The position numbers were made by a program, and so were the translations under genes. From Epiperipatus broadwayi (taxonomy: Eukaryota; Onychophora; Udeonychophora; Euonychophora; Peripatidae): a stretch of DNA of 64,000 nt. The notes below the pieces were generated by a model. That model saw only the letters and a list, made by a program, of their open reading frames with translations. It was not told the origin of the DNA and ran no database searches. The stretch is from positions 2,232,001 to 2,296,000 of the forward strand of contig JAQFVV010006273.1 of assembly GCA_028023455.1 (NCBI GenBank), given 5' to 3'. Positions 13,439 through 26,640 of the stretch are shown here, piece after piece. Position 1 is the first letter of the stretch; every line of letters begins with the position of its first letter.

Positions 13439-13441
<3 letters not shown>

Positions 13442-13477
<36 letters not shown>
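13442..13477. repeat. (TA)18 microsatellite
   Basis: An uninterrupted TA run. It is flanked on both sides by LTR-terminus-like sequences in converging orientation: GTTACA on the left and the reverse complement of GGTTAGA on the right. Confidence 0.95.
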
Positions 13478-13479
<2 letters not shown>

Positions 13480-13519
13480 TAACCTAACCTATGTGTAGCT
13501 CCACTACACATCATGCCAA

Positions 13520-13534
13520 CCACGTTGGGGGCCA
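13520..13534 (-). other. tRNA-Lys-type PBS (element B)
   Basis: TGGCCCCCAACGTGG on the minus strand differs at one base from the first 15 bases of TGGCGCCCAACGTGGGGC, the PBS complementary to the tRNA-Lys 3' end. It is preceded by GGTTAGA-TTT, equivalent to the GGTTACA-TT spacer of the 30-37 kb element. Confidence 0.65.
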
Positions 13535-16500
13535 AAATCTAACCTTGTCTTCTGCATTCTCACTTCAGAATAGTATATGATATAAAATAAAATGGGTTCT
13601 AGCTCAGTTAATAATTAATAAATAAAATATTCAGCATTAAAATGTTTCACTAGCTCAAATTTAAAATACGAATAAGGTTCAGTTTATAAAAATAAATTAA
13701 ATAAATATTTAATATTTTTATGAGACTTGAAGTGAAAATACAGCTGACAAGACAGATTACATTGAGTCAATATCCCACAGGATACTACCTCAATGGCATA
13801 AGAACACTATCCCCCCTTATTATTATTTCAAATAACAAACTCATAGTATTCTTACAACTTTGATAACTTCTACTCACTAAGATTAAGTTAATAATTACAT
13901 CTTAATCTTCTATTTATAATAATGTAGCTCAATAAAAATCTCAGGTTCGTAAAGTTTATTCTAAGTTAATAAAAAATACGGTAGTAAAATATGAGAAGGG
14001 ATTTTATGTCATAATCTACTACACTAAAACTAATAATAATAAATAATAATAATAATATTCATTGTTTAACTACTACTGGATATCTTTTCTTTTATTATAA
14101 TTTTTTTACCATAATAAAATAATACAATAATTTTATATAATCTTTTATCTTCATGTAATAATATAATGAATACGTGGTAGCATATGATAATCTGATAAAC
14201 AAAGGATGTGTGGCAACTGATAGCATATAATTCAGTATACTATTGTGATAACTGATTTATGACCAATAAAACAATGTAAAATTATAATTATTTAATTAAA
14301 AGAATACCAATAAATATTTAAATTCTTAAATAATTCTCTATTTATCTTTTGTGCAAAATTATATATTTGTTTCAATTGTTATGAATATATCGTGATTTCA
14401 TGCAGTGAAGTGGAGAAATAAATAATCCAGACACAAAAATTTTGAAAAAACAAATTTTACCAAAGTTTATTAACAACAACAAATAAAATAAACAATTTAT
14501 GTACATTATTTACAATGGATATCCTTATTTTATTCTTACATTTTTATCTACTAGGTTATAAAAAAAAATAGTTTATAGTTTAGTTATATCTTTATTTATA
14601 CTTAAGACCAAATAAAAAAAATGTTACCATTTGGTTTCTCATTATGGTTAACTTATTATAAATATATTTACTTATTAGCAGAATATTTCATCATTAATAT
14701 TATTAAACTATCTTATTTTTAAAAAACATTCATAGGAAAACATTCTACAGAAAAACAAAATTAACTTTATAATGAGTATGGATTTCTCAAAATATTAAAA
14801 AATTTCATCTTGCAAAGTCAAAGATGTTACATAAAATATTCATCCAAAATTCAGTACTAGATTTTAGTGTTTTATCACACGATGTTTACTAATCATAATA
14901 TATTCTTATTTAGCCTTAATTTAGTATGATGTAAGTGTAATAATCAATATATTCATGTTATTCAATAAACAAAAAATATACTATGCATATTGTTTATATA
15001 ATTTACATTGTACTATTGTATTTTAAAAATATGCAATACTTATTTTTCTCTTAAAAATAATAATAATAAACATTCAAAAAATTTAACATTTTAAAGAAAA
15101 TGTCTTTGTTTAGATACTCTATTTTAAAAATTTATATTTCATTTCCGAAATAAATTCAAAATATATTCTATGATTCTTTCCTTTCCTTAGGACATATTGG
15201 ACCTTCAATTTTAAGTTATAAAATTCTATTCCTTCTAAGCAAATAAACCAATCTTATACAAAATGATAGCATAACCTAAGCTCTAAATTATTTACCATTT
15301 CTTTTCAAAATATCTTCCTAAACGATGCAGTTACATGAAATAAAGATAGCGAAATAGATGCATAGGATTTAAGGAAGAAAGCTAGAGTATCACTCATAAT
15401 ATATCTCAAAAACATGGCACAGTGTATTACAAGAAAGAGGTATGACATTTACCTGTCTAATAACCTCTAGTACATAAAAGATGTTAAAGCTATTTCTTCA
15501 GCTTTATTAGAACATCAAATATTTAAAGAAATATTAAAAAAAACACTGTCCAAATAAAATGTGTACCAGTCATAGGGCTTTGTTAACTATGCTGATATCC
15601 ACATAAAGACTAAGTATTATTTCTATTCCTTATCATATCCTATTTCTTAAAAACATCATCTTGGTTTCCTGTTCATTAAGTACTTCCAAGCCACTATCTC
15701 AACATTATTTCTCAAGATTTTCCACATCTTACATCGATAAATAACTATCTGCATTTACAAAACAATAAATAAAATTCACTGATAATTTTAAAAACAATCT
15801 AGCTGTTCCATAAGAAAAGTCTGTCCACTTCATCATTCTGTATGTTTAATCATATACAATCTACTTAGACAATATTTGAATATCCTAACATGAAAATGTT
15901 AAAAGAATCACATAATTATTTGTTATTATGTTGGATTATATCATTAATATATAAAAAAAAAATCATTGTATGCATACTTTCAAATCAATCCTATCTCATA
16001 ATGTTTTTTAAAATGTTGTATGAAATGCGTTACATATAATAAAAACTTTTACACTTCATTCTTACAATTCATAGATGATTTAAAGAAAACAAAAATATAC
16101 ATTATAAATTAATAATAGTCATTGTTATTACCAAAATAACTTTTATCTGGTCATCATATTCAGTAGGCTTCATCCATCCACTGGATATAAAAAAACATTG
16201 CATACATAAACGAAAATATACATCCATACACTTTATCTTAAAATGTTCTTATAAAAAATTATTAAATTATGATAATATAAAATTCTAATATTAATAAATT
16301 AATGTTTTATGTTTTCCTAATCTTAAAAAAAAAATTTAGGTTTAAACTAGGTTAATAAAATAAAAGGAATCAAAACTATAATTACATATTTTCTTGACAA
16401 TAGTTAGTTCCTGATAAGTCCAAAATGTTTATTTTTTTTTTTTCTAGAGTTTCCTAAATGTTCTCCTTAAAGCGCGTTAAAGTTTAAAAATAAAAAATAA

Positions 16501-17543
16501 TTATTAATTCATTTAGTAAAATTTATAGAAAATAATCCTTGATTTTAGTATTTAGCATGATAATTATTAAATCATAATATTAATTAATCTCGTGAAATTT
16601 CTTCAATATTTTCTGCCAATATTCTCTGCGGTGTATCCGATGTATCTTCCATCTAATTTAGCTTTAAAAATATTCGATAAACTTTTTTTACAATATTTCC
16701 ATGGATCCATTTTTTATTCAACTATGTGTTCACTTTTTTTTATATAAGTTTCCCTCCTTAATAAATTTAAACTTTCGTTTGATATTTTTTTATATATCAC
16801 CTTTTTAAAAAAACTTCAAGTACTTATAAACAAATGTTTTCTAAATACATTTTAAACAATTCTAAGACTGGAGGTTTTAATATCAAAAAAAAAAATGCTT
16901 CAGTAACATATTCTCCTGGGTTCTTTATTTAATTCTTGAAAATATTTTTTTAAAAAATGTTACCTTCAGAAAGGATATAACATTTTACTCCTTTTGATAT
17001 AATATTATATAGAATGATTCATAAGATATAATTGTCTTATTACTATTTTAAAAAATAAATCTTGGATAAGCTTATCTAAATAATAATGCGTCTTCATTTT
17101 TTCCTTTTTAAACGGAAAATAACTTTCCACTGTATCAGTATAATGTCCGTACTATGATTTTTATGCACTAGAATAGTTCTCCGGGGAAGCATTAATAAAG
17201 CTGTATCAAAATATTCCAAAAACATTTTTATATTATTAGAATTTATATCCATTTTATTCCACAATATATCCATCTTTTCATTGCGAAGTTTAGGTCAAAT
17301 TTCAGATAAAATAATCTTGGCAAGCAACTTTTAAAAATTAGAAAATCATTTTCAAGAAGTTCCCAAATATATTTTATTTTTAAACTCTCTTTTGCAAAAT
17401 ACTTCTAAAAATATCAATTAATTTTTTGCAAATAAAACTATAAAAAAGTATTAAAAATTGACTAAAATAAAATTTAAAAATACTATCTCTTTGATAGTTG
17501 CTAATATACCTTTCTCTGGTTTTAATCCATTATTAATCTCCCC

Positions 17544-17610
17544 TGATACCCCCTGTGCAATTCATATTTATAGTCTGTAAGAATACCTCATTTGATTGGT
17601 TGATTCTTAC
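17544..17610 (-). promoter_or_regulatory. Minus-strand TATA/Inr promoter
   Basis: On the minus strand a CCAATCAAAT box is followed by CTATAAATA (17,572-17,565) and, 28 bases later, TATCAGGGG with the A of TCAG at 17,544. This spacing is right for an animal RNA polymerase II core promoter. An 8-base inverted repeat (GTAAGAAT/ATTCTTAC) brackets the CCAAT box. Interpreted as the LTR promoter of element B. Confidence 0.55.
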
Positions 17611-18560
17611 TTTTAGCTTGAGAACAAATTTACATATTTTCAATTTTTTACAGAATTGAATTTCAAAATTACAAATTATGACGTAATTACTTAAAATATT
17701 ATTTAAAATACTACTTTTAAATCAATTATTACTTTATCAAAATTATTTAAACATTTAAAATAACTTTTTAAAATAATTTTAATAACCTATTCCATCTTTA
17801 ATATTCAATTTATCTATTTTTATTTAACAAAATATTTAATTTTTTTATTAACTGTATTCGTCTTCATTACATTATTTAAAACATTACATACGATAGTTAA
17901 CTTAATATTTATTATTATTTGCTTTTATGATAGGCAATAATTCCATCCAATTCTATAATGCAATCTTTTAAAATATATTAAACTTTGTTATTAATTCAAA
18001 CAAGCAGTATGTGTGAAAGTATGCATTATACAAGTCACGTGATCAATAACTTTGACAGATGATTTTTTAATCTATTTCTCTGCCCAGATTTATAAAATTG
18101 ATACACTTATTATATTGAATAAAATAATTATAAAAATTTGGAAAAATAATTTAAAATATAGAATTAAATACAATTCTCACCATCATCAAGTTTATTTTTA
18201 AAATATATTAATTTTGATTATTAAACATAGTTTATAAATTTAAATACTGTATAACATTTATTTATCTATACGTTTAAGACTATTAAAATTGAGCTTATTA
18301 AACATACTTTTAAATATTTATAGCTGAGTTATTTATTATGGCCAGCTTTTACAAACATATGAAATAATATCTTTAACTTTACTTAACTATTTTTAAATGA
18401 TTCGCTATAATTTTATATACTACATATTTTCTTTAGCTTCAAATTGTACTTTTATATTATAATTGACAACCATAATTAACATATTAAAATAACATATTCT
18501 AAAATTTAAAATTTTTAGTAATTGACTGAGATGGACTATTACTGACCTATAGAAAAGGGC

Positions 18561-18563
<3 letters not shown>

Positions 18564-18643
<80 letters not shown>
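18564..18643. repeat. (TA)40 microsatellite
   Basis: An 80-base uninterrupted TA run, the longest in the window. The Ile/Tyr-repeat open frame across it is an artefact of the repeat. Confidence 0.97.
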
Positions 18644-18646
<3 letters not shown>

Positions 18647-20672
18647 TAATCAAGACACAAAACATAGAGATAACCTTGAGTCAAGTCATATCTTAGCAAC
18701 TAAACATGAAGGAAATAAAATTAGAACTCAATTATACAATTATTAATTATAATGCATTCAACAATAATTGAATACAAAATCATGAAATGAAATACCAATT
18801 TAACACATGCTAATTACAGAAAGGCAATTATACTATAAAAGCTAAATCAAATAATTTCCAAATTAATTCTATCTTTTACAAATGAACTAGTTCTTTTGCT
18901 GTGTTCAAATACTGAACATATTAAAAAGATAGATCAATAGTTTGAATGAATTTTCCTTGTTTATAAAATCTTTATTAATAGAAAACTCTAATATCACTCA
19001 AGAAAAAAGTAAATAAATTACCTTTTAAGATCATTAATAATAATTTCAAAAACAAAATTATCTTTAATATAATATTTAGAGAAATTCTTAATGAGATTGT
19101 TCTAAACTTGAATTTTAAGGAAGATAAATATCATCAAAAGCACATATATCTAAACAATATTACTTTAAGAAGATTTCAAGTTATATAAAATGGATCGTGA
19201 GTAAAGACCATTTGCCATAGGATCAGATGCTATTGTTTTAACCTAAAACAGTGTAATTAATCATTTCTACTAAAATGCCTAATATATAAATACTTCATCT
19301 ATATAATTCAATATTTAACTTCAATTTATAATGAAGTGATTTATGAAAAGGAATGTCAACATCACACGAGAGGAACGTTTATGAACAATGGAGTATACTG
19401 ATTGCCTCACTGGTGATTGATGACCAGAAAATAAAAGAACATTATTTTTAATGAACATTACTATTCAAATTATAGAAATGAATAGGACAATACTATAAAA
19501 TTTTAGCATATCATATCATGTTTGTGTATTAACATCTATAAATATCTAATTTTATTTCCTTTGCTTCTTAAATCTATTTATATTGGAATAATCCATTTTG
19601 GGAAATGATTAGATGAAAAAAAATGGCAAGATCATTGGGTTAAATATTTTTATTTGTTTAATAAAATTTAGGTCTTCCTTGTAAAGCAACATAACTAGAG
19701 TAATAGGTAAACTTAATATGAAGGTAAATTTTTATTATTCTTTATATTAAATTTATTCACTTATGACAAGACAGAATTTTTGTTTATTACTAATTCAATT
19801 AATTTAGTAATATTTGTTTATATATTTTCCTGTATAAATGACTAATATTCTTGGATGAAATGCCTTTTTTTTCAATGATAGGGACCATACGTAGATGGTG
19901 GTCTTATAAAAATGGAATTCCTCAAAAGGATTCAATAATGCAAAAGCCTTCATTTTTACTTACATCATTTAATTTAAATTTAGTTAGTACTATTATAATT
20001 TTTTAAATTATAAATTTTCATTTATTGTTTTATAATCAATTGCATATTGTTTGTGTTGTGATACATAACTACTATGAAGATGTGGGAAGGTATCATTTTA
20101 AATTTTATTTATTAATATAGTAGAAAAGTACATAAAGCACTCATAATTATAAATTTTGATATATATAAATTTAAATTGTTATCAGATTAATGAATATTGT
20201 TAATTTTTTTTTATTTTAAGAAAGCCTCTGATTTATTTAAATTATTTATTTCATTTTCATAATAAAACAAGATTGAATACACATACCCATATACCTATAT
20301 ATCGTCTTAACTTAACATCATAATAACTTGGTTGAAAGTAATTTTGAAAATATACTGAGATTATATTAAGTATTATTATCACTATAGGATATTTATGGAT
20401 CCCTAAAAAGAATTAAATGCAAAATTCATCCTGAGTTCAAATACTGAGCATAATGGAATAATCAAGAGAAGTGAAGATTGGATGAACTAAGTTGGATCTA
20501 TATTTAATATTTAGAAATTAAATTATCTTATTTAAAATAGATGCAGTAATGGATTTAATTTTTATCATATCATTGATGATATCCTGTATGAAGATCCTAA
20601 GTCTGACTATAGTTAGATGCATTCACTTTCATTTTATAAGATAATGTGGACTGTTACAATATATATGCATAT
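18644..20672. other. AT-rich DNA, no gene seen
   Basis: No coding or structured feature was supported. It ends in a TA-rich stretch that served as the insertion site of the LTR element starting at 20,673. Confidence 0.4.
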
Positions 20673-21979
20673 TGTACCATTTACATATATATGGTACAAG
20701 TGTATTGGCATTGAGTAAGAGTTAAAAGAAATAAAATTTAAAAACCCTCAATGAAAGTAATTTAGTTTTTTTTATTTATTAATTAGTGTAATTTTTTTGT
20801 GCATACAATGAAAGTTATTTGTATTTAAAATTTATTTAATCAAAGTAATGTTAATATTGGAAAGCACATACATATGAATTAATCCAGATAAACAAAAAGA
20901 AAATCCAAACTTAAAAGATTACAATCAGAAAAATCTGCCTAACACTAATTAAGAATTGTGAAAGTAATTCATGAAAAAATAAACTTTGTAGCTGAAAATA
21001 AGAAATAATGTAGAAGATTATAGAATAATAAAACAAAAGATAAACAAAATATGTGCATGACCTCTCAAAAATGATCATGAGTATAAAAGTAGCAGACAAG
21101 TTTAGAAATGGGCTTTTCACGTGTGTTTTGAAAAGTTTTTTATGTGCAGCATTTTTGAAGTAAAAATAAAATTCTACCACTTAGAATTAAACCGAATCTA
21201 TTCTCCATGTGTGAGTAGAACCAAATCATCCACTGGCACATTTTCTTGGAAAAGCCACCTAAACCTTCATCTCGGCTTACCTAAATACGGATCAGAGATA
21301 TGGAAGTATTACCAGAATGAAAATAGAAAACAGTATTGTGGACTACTCATTGAAAGGAACAAGACTACTATGATAATCAAGTACTGTAGACATAATAAAA
21401 AGAGAGACATTGGTTATTTAAGACTTCAAAGTGAGATATTTGAATTCCATAGTTAAAATAATTATATGAGTATGTGTGTATATGTTTCTTTCCAATATTA
21501 CAATTTTATTATTATAAGTGTTTAAATGTTTAATCTGTTCTAATAAACCTTTACTACTAATATAAAACTTTCATGGTGCGTGCTTAATTTTTAGTTAGTT
21601 ACTTTATTAATTTAGTTTTAGAGAAGTGTCTAAATTATCTTGCCAATATGCTTTATTAATTAAGCCTCAGTAGAAATAGTTTCTTAAAATAAAATAGTTT
21701 ATTGATGGGAAATCATAATCCCGATATGTGTAAATTTTTAAGTTACAATGTATTTTGCACAGAATCAGTGAGTCTAACTACTTTGGAACCCTTTTTTATA
21801 AATTAAAAACTGATTCCGCCAGCCATTCAAATCGTAATGATTTTTAGGTCGACTTAATCAGGAAATATAGCTACGTTTTTAGAAATATGAATGAATTATT
21901 TTTCTTCTTCATAACTTGATTAACTCACACACTCTAGTGCATAATAGAAGGCCTATCAAAATGTAAAAAAAACATTACA
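20673..21979 (+). repeat. 5' LTR of element 1
   Basis: 1,307 bases, TGTACC...TTACA. It contains a TATA box (TATAAAAG, 21,082-21,089) conserved in the 3' LTR at 24,531. The 111-codon frame at 21,121-21,456 lies in the LTR and is disrupted in the other copy by an insertion of about 95 bases, so it is not treated as a gene. Confidence 0.85.
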
Positions 21980-21981
21980 AT

Positions 21982-22000
21982 TGGCCTCCGAAAACAGGAC
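21982..22000 (+). other. PBS of element 1 (tRNA-Lys-like)
   Basis: TGGCCTCCGAAAACAGGAC starts two bases after the LTR. It resembles TGGCGCCCGAACAGGGAC, the PBS for tRNA-Lys(UUU) used by many retroelements, with a few changes. This differs from the Lys subtype at the other elements here. Confidence 0.6.
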
Positions 22001-22393
22001 TTCGATATAAAAAACCATGACCCAAGGTAAGTTGTTTAACAAAAAAAAAAGCCAGCCGTTGCAAACTGTTATTTAATGTATATTTTAAAACTTTTGATCA
22101 TATTTAGTAAATGATTTATGTATGTTGTTTTTTAAAAGTTATGGCATGAGATTTTTTAAGAAAGATGCTTTATGAAAACAAAAAGATATAAATAAAATTG
22201 GGTGAAATCTGGTAAAGAAGGAAAAGGCAGATATAGACTGAGTATGATAAGGTGTCAAATGAGAGGGAAGTGTTAGCATATGAAGTTATTAGAAAAGCAA
22301 ATAAAATAAAGTATTGAATTTATATTGTTTTAACAGTTAAAAAAATTAAGATTTTGTTTTATTATAACAAAAATAAGTCAAACAGGGAAATAT

Positions 22394-24000
22394 ATGAAAT
22401 TGAGATGTGGTAAAGACATTCAAGCCATAGCAGAAGGTGAAAAAGAATTGAAAGAGAGCATGGAATCCTTAGTAAAAAAACTATTATTTGAATTAAGAAT
22501 TAAATTCAAAGAGAATATAAAGAAAGAATGAGAGTTCTAGGAAGAAATGAAAAAAGAAATGGCAGAGATGATTAGAGAAGTGAAAGAAAAGATAAAGGTA
22601 ATGATTAAAGAAATGACATAAGAGTTAATAAAGATAGTAGATGAGAAAATAGCAAAAGAGATGCAGAGTGCAGAATTGATAGAATTAGGATTTGATAAGC
22701 AGGAAAGGCAGGAAATAAAATTTCTAGAAAATAGAGAAAACATGCAGAGTGCAGTAAATCTGTTTTTGAAATTAAAAATTTTCTAAGGGCAGGTTGGAGA
22801 ATTGCTGATGAAACATCTAAATAGCATTGAGAGATACTTCATGATAAATCCCATGTCATATGACATTAAGTTAACAATAGAAATTAGTCATTTACAAGGG
22901 ACAGCACAAGCTTGGTGGGAGTTTAATGTTTAAGAACCGAAATAACTTCTCTCAGTACGGGAAAACATTAATCTAGTGTTATTGGAATGAGGACCACTAA
23001 GATAGGATTGAGAATAATGTGGTGCAAGAGAAATGTAGAATGAAGAGTGTTTTGTGCCATTTTTTTGGAAACAAGTAGCACAAGTATGAGTGCTGACAGA
23101 GAAACAGATTATAAGGATTATGCAGCACAATTTTCCTAATTCTGTGGGGCATTTGTTGATAAGCACTGGATGCAAGACAGTAGACTGGATGACAAAATTA
23201 CTTGATGCTTTTGAGAGTAACATGGCTGGAGAGGAAGAGTTGAGCCCTAAATATGTTAACAAAATACCAAAACAGAAGAGTCATCTATGACTGAACACTA
23301 TGGTATTTACTGATATTCCTGAAAATCAAAGGATAAGGGGTTCTTAGCTAAAAATAAAGGGAAGGGAATTCATGCAAGATCTCCATCCTTGGGTGAAAAG
23401 TTCAGAAGTCAAAATAAATACAAGGGGGAAGATCTTGATATAAAGTGGAGAGACTGGTGTGATCAACACAGGGAAGTGGTTTGATCCCTATCAACATGGC
23501 CATCAACAAGTTATGCAGACAGATAGCATTAAGAGATAAATTGCACCAGATTACACCCTGCAGATCATATATATTCCCCTGGAAAAATCGAAAAATTGGA
23601 ATGACTTTCAACTAGACTATAAAAAAAATTATATGTATATGGAAAAGAAAATGATTGCAACTGATTTAGATTTAAAATCACAACTAGTCATCAGGTAGGC
23701 AGATACTGAAGAAGGGAAAAAGCATAGCCCTTATATGCCACTATGTAACATAAGACCCTCCTTATATGTCTGTCAGACTTATAAGATCAGGGTGACAAGA
23801 AATGGCAAGGTGGGCCAAGCACCATAAGCTGATAAGTCTCAAAAAATGAGCAATGCTTGTATGTGCTTAGATTTGGGCTTCTTCTCATTAGTCCTACACA
23901 TGAGTGGAAAGGATACAGTTGAATGGGGAAATATTTCTCATTCCTGCTGTGTTAGACCCAAAAAAACATGAGATTTCTAGTTGCACAACACTTGTGATCA
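22394..24000 (+). pseudogene. Decayed gag-like gene of element 1
   Basis: From an ATG at 22,394 (MKLRCGKDIQ) the frame runs into a charged coiled-coil segment rich in Lys/Glu (to about 22,740), broken by several stops. Next comes a stretch reading HLQGTAQAWWEF (22,889-22,924). This resembles the G-A-W core of retrotransposon Gag domains. A further open piece is at 23,090-23,290 (66 codons), with NFPNSVGHLLISTG and a hydrophilic tail. No zinc knuckle, protease or polymerase motif could be read. Multiple frameshifts and stops make it non-functional. Downstream to 24,120 nothing more was recognised. Confidence 0.6.
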
Positions 24001-24120
24001 GTCTAGTAAAAAAAATATTAGTAATGCTAATACATAAAAAAACACAGAATATGGATTTAAAACTTATTAAGAATAAAATGTTAAAACACATTTTATTATT
24101 GTTTTCTGGTGTGGTAGCAT

Positions 24121-25513
24121 TGTACCATTCACATATATATGGTATGAGGATATTGGCTTTGAGTAAGAGTTAAAGAAATAAAATTTAAAAACCATCAATG
24201 AACATAATTAGTTTTTTAATAGTTAGTGTAATTTCTTTTGTGTGCATACAATGAAAATTATTTGTGTTTAAAATTTATTCAGTCAAAGTAACATTAATAT
24301 TGGAAATTGCATACAGATTAATTAATGCAGATAAACAAAAAAAAATTCCAAAAGTAAAAGATTATGATCAGAAAATTCTGTCTAATGCTAGTTAAAGATA
24401 GTGGAAGTAATTCATAAAAAAAATTTGTAGCTGAAAATAAGAAATAATGTAGAAAATTATAGATTAATAGAACAAAAGACAAAGAAAATATGCACAGGAC
24501 TTCTTAAAAATGATCATGAGTATAAAAGTAGCAAACAAGTTTAGAAGTGGAATTTTCACCTCTGTGTTTTTGGGCAATTTTGCATGTGCAGCATTTTTGA
24601 AGTAAAAATAAATTGCTATCACTTAAAACTAAACTGAATCTATTCTCCATGTGCAAGTAGAACCAAATCATTCACTGCTACATTCTCTCAGAAAAGTCAC
24701 CTAAAGTTTTGTCTAGCCTTAACTAAATATGGATGAGATATGGAAGTAATACCAGAATGAAACCATAAAACAGTATTGTAGACTACTCATTGAATGGAAC
24801 AGGACTACTATGATAATCATCTAAATAAACAATAGAAGCTTACTGGTAAGTTAATGACCATAACTTCTATCTATAGAAAAAGAGATTTGCTAACTGAATT
24901 TTAAATAATAAACTATTACTGTAGACAAAATGAAAAAAGAGACATTTGTTATTTAAGACTTCAAAGTGAGATATTTGAATTCAATGGTTAAGATAATTAT
25001 ATGAATATGGGTGTATGTGTTTCTTTCCAATATTATAATTTTATTATTATAAGTGTTTAAATGTTTAATATGTTACAATAAACCTTTACTACTCATATAA
25101 ACTTTCATAGTGCATGCTTAATTTTTAGTTACTTTATTAATTTTGAGTGTTAGATTTTATTTAGTTTTAGAAACATGTGTAAATTATCTTGCCAATATGC
25201 TTAAATAGTTTCTTAAAATAAAATAATTAATTTATGGGAAAGCATAACCCCAATATTTGTAAGTATTTGCATTGTAAGTTACGATATTCTTCACATAGAA
25301 TCTGTGAGTCTAATGACTTTGGCACCATCTTTTATATATTAAAATCTGATTCTGCCAGCAGTTTAAATCATAAAAATTATTAGGTCAAGTTAATCAGGAA
25401 ATATAGCTATGTTTTTAGAAATATGAACAAAATATTTTTCTTCTTCATATCTTGATTAACTCATGCATTCTAGTGTATAATAGAAGACCCATTAAAATGT
25501 AAAAAATGTTGCA
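24121..25513 (+). repeat. 3' LTR of element 1
   Basis: 1,393 bases, homologous to 20,673-21,979 throughout. It carries an extra segment of about 95 bases near 24,820-24,915 absent from the 5' LTR, plus small indels. The polypurine tract expected just upstream of 24,121 is weak (GGTGTGGTAGCAT). Confidence 0.85.
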
Positions 25514-25710
25514 ATATATATATAATATAAATAAAATATCCATTAATTAAAACAAAATTGTAATTATAATAAAAATAAAAAAAATTTAAATTTAATTGCA
25601 GTTGAGGCGGATTTAAGAAGTTAACTGAAAGTACTTCTGTGGATTTAAGGATTGTTTATAATAGTTTGTTACCATTAAAATTATTATTTTATTATAATAT
25701 ATATATATAA
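25514..25710. mobile_element. Miniature PLE-terminus palindrome
   Basis: The left part (25,520-25,590) matches, on the minus strand, the terminal tail of the PLE at 2.3 kb (the shared word ttaattaaaacaaaattgta). The right part (25,592-25,700) carries the terminal motif (gttaactgaaagtacttctg) plus tail in the opposite direction. Both ends run into TA tracts. It has no coding sequence left, so it appears to be a head-to-head pair of PLE ends. Confidence 0.6.
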
Positions 25711-25744
25711 AGATCCCAGTAATGTTGTATGTCATAATATTTAA

Positions 25745-26640
25745 AAAAAATAAAGAAGTTTGTTGATCTTGTTTAATTTTCATTTCACTTGATCTATGGA
25801 TAATGGAAGTCTTAAAATATAAAGTTAATTAAATAACCATGGCAACTTAATACTTTCAAATAATATTGTTTACTGATAATTATAGCATCAAATCATAAAT
25901 CTGTTGTGATCAATATCAGAAAAAAATATGAACAGGTGAATAAATAAATATATGGTGGAAATAGTTAAATGAATCATAAAAAAATCACTTAAATAAAACC
26001 AATATTATTATTGAGTATTACACATTTCAATTTCTGTTACTACAATCACCATAACAGCATATATTTCAAAATTAAATGTTTTATGTTTCCTATATGTTTT
26101 TTTATAAATTAATTTGTGAAAAATTATTATTAAAAACATATGTAAAACTATTTATAACCATTAAAATATATTAAAATTGTGATATAATTTTTTTATTTTT
26201 AGTTTAAAATAAAAAATAATATTAAACTTGCAAAACAGAATTTTATTTTCACTGTATCCAATTATTTTAAAATAATTATTTCACTTGTTAACTGGAGGCA
26301 AATTTTCTTGAACAATTTTTACATCATTGATTGAAATTTGAGTGATTTTCAACAATTGTCATGACACTTAGTATTGTCATCAAGACTATCTTATGAATAT
26401 AATGGAGATGCTGTAATTAGATTTCTTATAATTTTGTCATTGCCTAGAATGGATACATTAACATCTGTCTTTAAAAATTTATCAAATTTTATTGTTTAAG
26501 TGGTTAATTTCTAAAACTATGGAAGAATAAAAATTTTAATTATCTCCCCATTCAATTGGGGCCAGTTCATTGATAAAATTCCTGGGGATATTGCAAAATG
26601 TAAAACAACAAAACAAAAAACATCAAAATATGCAAGAAAA
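25745..26640 (+). repeat. Dispersed repeat, about 900 bp (copy 2)
   Basis: Homologous to 10,141-11,060 in the same orientation, and it also begins just after a TA tract. No ORF. Family not recognised. Confidence 0.7.

Larger units (their letters stand above)
10127..13441 (+). mobile_element. Candidate plus-strand solo LTR element (A)
   Basis: The right end is convincing. CAGTTACA (13,353-13,360) is followed by AAA and TGGCACCAATGTTTGGGG (13,364-13,381, tRNA-Lys PBS-like), then about 50 bases, then CAGTTACA again (13,434-13,441) directly abutting a TA tract. The left end (TGTGAATATTCAG at 10,127 after a TA tract) is inferred. A TATA-like CCTATAAAAAAG lies near 10,785. No ORF of note. The element would be about 3.3 kb with one LTR plus a PBS leader. 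Confidence 0.35.
13478..18563 (-). mobile_element. Candidate minus-strand long solo LTR element (B)
   Basis: On the minus strand the element starts TGTGCCC immediately after a (TA)40 tract and ends GGTTAGGTTAGA at another TA tract. About 60 bases before the end is an internal terminus GGTTAGA, then TTT, then TGGCCCCCAACGTGG (13,534 to 13,520), which matches 14 of the first 15 bases of the animal tRNA-Lys PBS. A strong promoter lies at 17.54-17.57 kb. This implies one LTR of about 5 kb (U3 about 1 kb) plus a PBS leader, with no ORF longer than noise. The single LTR suggests a solo LTR or an element deleted by recombination. Confidence 0.45.
20673..25513 (+). mobile_element. LTR retroelement 1 (decayed gag, no pol)
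   Basis: Two direct LTRs (20,673-21,979 and 24,121-25,513) flank 2.1 kb. Both start TGTACCATT and end in TTACA or TTGCA. The element is bounded by ATAT on both sides (20,669-20,672 and 25,514-25,517), within TA-rich DNA. A PBS follows the left LTR. The internal region holds a broken gag and nothing recognisable as protease, RT or integrase, so the copy is non-autonomous. LTR divergence is substantial (perhaps 12-15% by eye), so the insertion is old. Confidence 0.85.

Noticed and set aside
18420-18665. 81-codon ORF with a long Tyr-Ile repeat
   Set aside because: It is the translation of the (TA)40 microsatellite.
21121-21456. 111-codon plus-strand ORF in the 5' LTR of element 1
   Set aside because: The partner LTR is disrupted at the same place by a 95-base insertion and other changes, so there is no sign of coding selection.
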